Positions 61,013-64,000 of a DNA stretch of 64,000 bases are shown here, piece by piece. The DNA comes from Vibrio furnissii CIP 102972 (GTDB taxonomy: Bacteria; Pseudomonadota; Gammaproteobacteria; Enterobacterales; Vibrionaceae): NCBI RefSeq assembly GCF_000176175.1, contig NZ_ACZP01000011.1, forward strand, positions 1 to 64,000. The letters run 5' to 3'. The notes under the pieces were generated by a model. The model saw only the letters and a program-made list of their open reading frames with translations, was not told the DNA's origin and did not search any database. Positions within the stretch are counted from its first letter, which is position 1; every line of letters starts with the position of its first letter. The position numbers and the translations under genes were made by a program.

Positions 61013-61357
61013 TGTCGGCATGAGACTGACGAGGAATTCAGACTAGGTAGGTCTCCAAGGAGCCGGAAGGAATCTGGCAACAGGACAGGGATAACGGTTT
61101 CCAGGATGGGAATCGGGATAGGGATGGTCAACTGGTCTCAAGGTGAAGACAGTGACACGGATTCAGGCGACGGAGTCGCCCAGCTACAGGACGTAACAAC
61201 GGACAGCCAAAACTCATCAGGACGATGTCAAACCACACTTTTGGCAAGGAAAGCTCGAAAAACAAAGGGACTCTTGGTGCGTTGATTGAACGCAACCCAG
61301 TTTTGTCACGTTCTGTGACCACTTAGAAAGCGATAGGGCAACCTATCGCTTTTTTTA
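61013..61357 (+). ncRNA. CsrB-family regulatory RNA (CsrA sponge)
   Basis: No gene lies on either strand, but 17 GGA triplets occur between 61030 and 61275, many as AGGA, GGGA or CAGGAC/CAGGATG, the CsrA-binding core. The RNA ends in a terminator, AAAGCGATAGG-GCAA-CCTATCGCTTTTTTT (61327-61357). A possible promoter (TTGTGC 60979, TAAAGT 61001) gives a start near 61013. Two TGTAAG motifs (60861, 60908) upstream could be half-sites for the VarA/UvrY response regulator. Such RNAs bind and remove CsrA. Whether it is csrB, csrC or csrD cannot be said. Confidence 0.9.
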
Positions 61358-61463
61358 TCTTTAGGAGCTTTTTTTGCAAAATTGCTGAGATTTTGTACGA
61401 TCACGCTCCACTCTCCAGCCAGTTTCTGGTATGTTTCGCATCCCCCGTTGGAAGGATGTCAGA

Positions 61464-62102
61464 ATGCACACTTGCCCTTTATGTCACAGTGACGATACGC
61501 ACGCGTACTATGAAGACGCGCATCGTGCTTATCTGCAATGTCAGCCTTGCCAACTGGTGTTCGTTAATCCTGAACATCGACTGAATGCGCAACGCGAAAA
61601 AGCGTTTTACGACCTACACGAGAATGACCCCAATGATGCCGGCTATCGCCGCTTTTTATCTCGTGTGTGTACGCCTATGCTTGAAAGAATCGCACCGCAT
61701 TCACAAGGGTTAGATTTTGGTTGTGGCCCGGGCCCGACGTTGTCGCTGATGCTGGAAGAAGCCGGCCATCAGGTGGCGTTGTATGATATTTTCTATCATC
61801 CTAATGCCCAAGCGCTGACAACCACTTACGATTTTATGACTGCCACGGAAGTGATTGAGCATCTGCACGATCCACATCGAGTGTGGCAGCAATGGTTAAA
61901 TTTAGTTAAGCCGGGTGGCTGGATTGGTCTGATGACCAAAATGGTCAAAGACGTGGACGCATTTGCGACATGGCACTACAAAAACGATCTCACTCACGTG
62001 ATCTTTTTCAGTCGCCACACGTTTGAATATCTGGCAGAGCGGGATCAGCTCGAACTTGAATTTATAGGCAATGATGTAATTTTACTGAGGAAGCCCCAGT
62101 AA
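61464..62102 (+). CDS. Class I SAM methyltransferase with N-terminal zinc ribbon
   Basis: A 212-aa protein. ATG at 61464 (MHTCPLCHSDDTH) follows GGAAGGA; a longer frame adds 11 residues. A four-Cys ribbon (CPLC...CQPC, residues 4-30) is followed by a methyltransferase fold: LDFGCGPGPTLSLML, MTATEVIEHLHDPHRVWQQWLNLVKPGGWIGLMTKM. Similar proteins are annotated generically; the target is unknown. The stop overlaps the yihI start by one base. Confidence 0.9.
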   Translation: MHTCPLCHSDDTHAYYEDAHRAYLQCQPCQLVFVNPEHRLNAQREKAFYDLHENDPNDAGYRRFLSRVCTPMLERIAPHSQGLDFGCGPGPTLSLMLEEAGHQVALYDIFYHPNAQALTTTYDFMTATEVIEHLHDPHRVWQQWLNLVKPGGWIGLMTKMVKDVDAFATWHYKNDLTHVIFFSRHTFEYLAERDQLELEFIGNDVILLRKPQ

Positions 62103-62677
62103 TGTCTCGACAAAAGAAATCCAAAACCGGCATCAATGGTGATCTGGTTTTTGCACGCAAACACAACCGTACTTCTGGTGAGCTGGAAGGACGCCTGCGT
62201 AAAAAAGCGAAAAAACATAAAGGCCTGAAAACGGGTAGCCGTCATTCAGAAGGTGCGGAAGCGGTGGTACGCAACGGTGCGCAGCAACGTGACCCGCGCC
62301 TTGGCAGCAAAAAGCCCATTCCATTGATCGTGGATGCGCCGAAGAAACTCAACAAGCAAGAGCGTCGTCTCTCTGCTGAAAAAGAGCTGGCGATGCTGGA
62401 AAATGACGCGCAATTGAACGTGTTGTTGGATCGCATCGACAACGGTGAAAAACTGGGTGCTGGTCTGCAAAAATATGTGGATGAGAAACTGGATCGCATT
62501 GAAGTGCTGATGAATCAACTGGGTCTGTTTGAAGACGCAGAAGAGATGGAAGAAGCCGAAGAAGCGGAAGCCATCGCGCCACAGCCACAAGCCAAAGCAA
62601 CGAAAGCGAAGGCAAAAACCGATGACGATCTGTTGTCTCAGTTTGAAAATCTCGATCTGAACGATTACAAAGGATAA
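62102..62677 (+). CDS. yihI: Der GTPase-activating protein YihI
   Basis: A 191-aa soluble protein. The basic N-terminus (MSRQKKSKTGINGDLVFARKHNRTSGELEGRLRKKAKKHKG) and acidic C-terminus (EDAEEMEEAEEAEAI, LSQFENLDLNDYKG) match YihI, which stimulates GTP hydrolysis by the ribosome-assembly GTPase Der. Between two small genes upstream of hemN, as yihI is in E. coli. Confidence 0.94.
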   Translation: MSRQKKSKTGINGDLVFARKHNRTSGELEGRLRKKAKKHKGLKTGSRHSEGAEAVVRNGAQQRDPRLGSKKPIPLIVDAPKKLNKQERRLSAEKELAMLENDAQLNVLLDRIDNGEKLGAGLQKYVDEKLDRIEVLMNQLGLFEDAEEMEEAEEAEAIAPQPQAKATKAKAKTDDDLLSQFENLDLNDYKG

Positions 62678-62686
62678 GGTGCCACA

Positions 62687-63175
62687 ATGAATGTAACCCT
62701 ATTAGCGATAGCTGGAGCTGTGATTATTCTGGGCTTAGCGGCCTACGCGGGTTACCTTTTGTTGCAACTGAAAAAGCAAAAGGAGCTGCAGCAGCAGCAC
62801 CAGGCGTTGGCGATCGAAAAACGCAATGCGAACATTTTCGAAAACGTCAACATTCTGTGCTTGGCCGGGATTCAAGGGCAGTGTGATTTGTCGGAAATCA
62901 GCATCCGCGTCTACTGCATCATGGATTACGTTCAGGGCGAAGACCGCGTGGATTTTGATCGTGACTACCCGGCAACCGCCGAGTTGTACCACATTGTCAA
63001 AGACATGCCGCGTGGTGACGCCCGCCAGCAGATGGTGAAGAAGGAGCGTATGCAACACAACCTGATTCGCCTGAAAGCAGAATCCCGCCTCAACGACGCC
63101 ATCGTCGAAGAGTTAAAAGCGCTGCAAAAACGTGTTCAGCCACTGAACAACCAAATTGCCATCCAAATGGTATAA
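62687..63175 (+). CDS. DUF2489-family membrane-anchored protein
   Basis: A 162-aa protein: N-terminal membrane helix (LLAIAGAVIILGLAAYAGYLLLQL), a short coiled coil (KKQKELQQQHQALAIEK), and a conserved cytoplasmic domain (NVNILCLAGIQGQCDLSEISIRVYCIMDYV, DYPATAELYHIVKDMPRGDARQQMVKKER). Function unknown. Starts 9 nt after yihI and is probably cotranscribed. Confidence 0.88.
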   Translation: MNVTLLAIAGAVIILGLAAYAGYLLLQLKKQKELQQQHQALAIEKRNANIFENVNILCLAGIQGQCDLSEISIRVYCIMDYVQGEDRVDFDRDYPATAELYHIVKDMPRGDARQQMVKKERMQHNLIRLKAESRLNDAIVEELKALQKRVQPLNNQIAIQMV

Positions 63176-63242
63176 GTGATACTCCCTCTTTTGAGTGAGT
63201 GATCACGCTAGCAGTTTCGAACATTTTGTTCGCAAATCCTAT

Positions 63243-63278
63243 TTTTGCCACCCGACGTGTCAACGTCGTGTGGCAAAA
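63243..63278. promoter_or_regulatory. Large inverted repeat ahead of hemN
   Basis: TTTTGCCACCCGACG and CGTCGTGTGGCAAAA form a 15-bp stem with one mismatch and a 6-nt loop. It ends 36 nt before hemN. It lacks a T-run after the right arm, so it could be a poor terminator, a leader hairpin, or an operator. Confidence 0.6.
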
Positions 63279-63314
63279 TAGCCCGTCAAAAGATTGAAAA
63301 CGGAAAGAGTTACT

Positions 63315-64000
63315 ATGTCGTCGCACGTCGTACCCAGTCAGCAGATCGTTTGGGATCAAGCCATTTTAGACAAGTACAACTACTCGGGGCCGCGTTACAC
63401 TTCCTATCCGACCGCTGTGGAGTTTCATGAAGCGTTCACCATTGCGGACTACGATATGGCGTGTACTCAGTACCCTGAGCGACCGTTATCGCTCTACATT
63501 CACATTCCGTTCTGTCACAAGCTGTGCTACTACTGTGGCTGCAACAAAGTCATCACCCGTCATTCGCACAAAGCCGACGAATACTTGGATATTCTGGAGC
63601 ATGAAATCCGTCAGCGCGCATCGCTGCTGGTGGGACGTCATGTCACGCAACTGCATTTTGGCGGCGGCACACCGACCTTTCTGACCAACAAGCAGATCAG
63701 CCGTCTGATGACGCTGCTGCGTGAAGAGTTTCAGTTCGACGCGGATGCCGAAATCAGTATCGAAGTTGACCCGCGTGAGATTCAGCTCGACGTGCTGGAT
63801 CACCTGCGTAGCGAAGGTTTTAACCGCCTGAGCATCGGCGTGCAGGATTTCGATAAAGAAGTGCAGAAGCTGGTGAACCGCGAGCAAGACGAGCAGTTTA
63901 TTATCGATTTGGTCGCGCGCGGAAAAGCCTTGGGGTTCCGCTCCACCAACCTTGACCTGATTTACGGCCTGCCAAAACAAACGCTGGAAACCTTCAGTCA
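63315..64000 (+). CDS. hemN: Oxygen-independent coproporphyrinogen III dehydrogenase HemN (5' part)
   Basis: The first 228 codons are present; the gene runs off the window. ATG at 63315 follows GGAAAG. The HemN opening YNYSGPRYTSYPTAVEFHE and the radical-SAM motif FCHKLCYYCGCNKVITRH (CX3CX2CXC) are intact, followed by QLHFGGGTPTFL, EISIEVDPREI and RLSIGVQDF. It makes protoporphyrinogen IX precursors without oxygen. No clear FNR site was found upstream. Confidence 0.96.
   Translation, partial: MSSHVVPSQQIVWDQAILDKYNYSGPRYTSYPTAVEFHEAFTIADYDMACTQYPERPLSLYIHIPFCHKLCYYCGCNKVITRHSHKADEYLDILEHEIRQRASLLVGRHVTQLHFGGGTPTFLTNKQISRLMTLLREEFQFDADAEISIEVDPREIQLDVLDHLRSEGFNRLSIGVQDFDKEVQKLVNREQDEQFIIDLVARGKALGFRSTNLDLIYGLPKQTLETFS

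Noticed and set aside
60832..61322. Minus-strand frames of 99 and 64 codons
   Set aside because: They are antisense to the CsrB-like RNA, lack ribosome sites, and their composition reflects GGA repeats.

Overview
The window comes from a gamma-proteobacterium, almost certainly a Vibrio, close to the replication origin of the larger chromosome. Evidence: the core gene order (thiCEFSGH, pepP, asnC, uspA/ftnA/uspB, yhiN, rmuC-ubiEJB-tatABC-tatD-hemB, ryhB, polA, spf, engB, cytochrome c4, yihI, hemN), a long RyhB-type RNA, and three sites that match parS, the ParB-binding centromere of chromosome I. L-arabinose catabolism next to a bet/pro osmoprotectant operon points to the V. fluvialis / V. furnissii group; that species guess is inference.

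Layout. 1-1390: end of an rRNA operon (23S 3' part, 5S, tRNA-Asp, tRNA-Trp). 1632-3536: Tat-exported multicopper oxidase and the fluoride channel crcB. 3558-9889: TPP-riboswitch-controlled thiamine operon thiCEFSGH with one parS inside thiE and one just after thiH. 9959-16776 (minus strand): betI-betB-betA-proX-proW-proV, choline uptake and oxidation to glycine betaine. 17044-25860: pepP, a divergent LysR / Bcr-CflA pair (third parS inside the transporter gene), a 93-aa unknown, asnC, a PAS-GGDEF-EAL protein, rsmJ and a lysine-rich unknown. 25899-29646: a DMT transporter, uspA, ftnA, uspB and the flavoprotein yhiN.

29660-43932 is a metabolic cassette: a YtfQRT-YjfF-type sugar ABC transporter, araFGH, araBAD-type catabolic genes (order B-D-A), a 171-aa unknown and araC. 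Three pairs of AraC-like 17-mers, each pair separated by exactly 4 bp, lie upstream of ytfQ, araF and araB. This ties the ytf-like transporter to the arabinose regulon.

44013-54999: HDOD protein, DMT transporter, rmuC, ubiE-ubiJ-ubiB, tatA-tatB-tatC, a 40-aa Cys-rich ORF, tatD, hemB and a GNAT acetyltransferase. 55000-61460 is rich in RNA genes: Fur-controlled RyhB; a cluster of five DnaA-box-like sites and seven GATC sites ahead of polA; polA; Spot 42; a possible second small RNA; engB; cytochrome c4; and a CsrB-family RNA with 17 GGA motifs. 61464-64000: a zinc-ribbon methyltransferase, yihI, a DUF2489 protein and the first part of hemN.

I saw no insertion sequences, prophage genes, CRISPR arrays or clear pseudogenes. 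The most interesting non-coding signals are the AraC-site series, the three parS sites, the DnaA/GATC cluster before polA, and the CsrB-like RNA.
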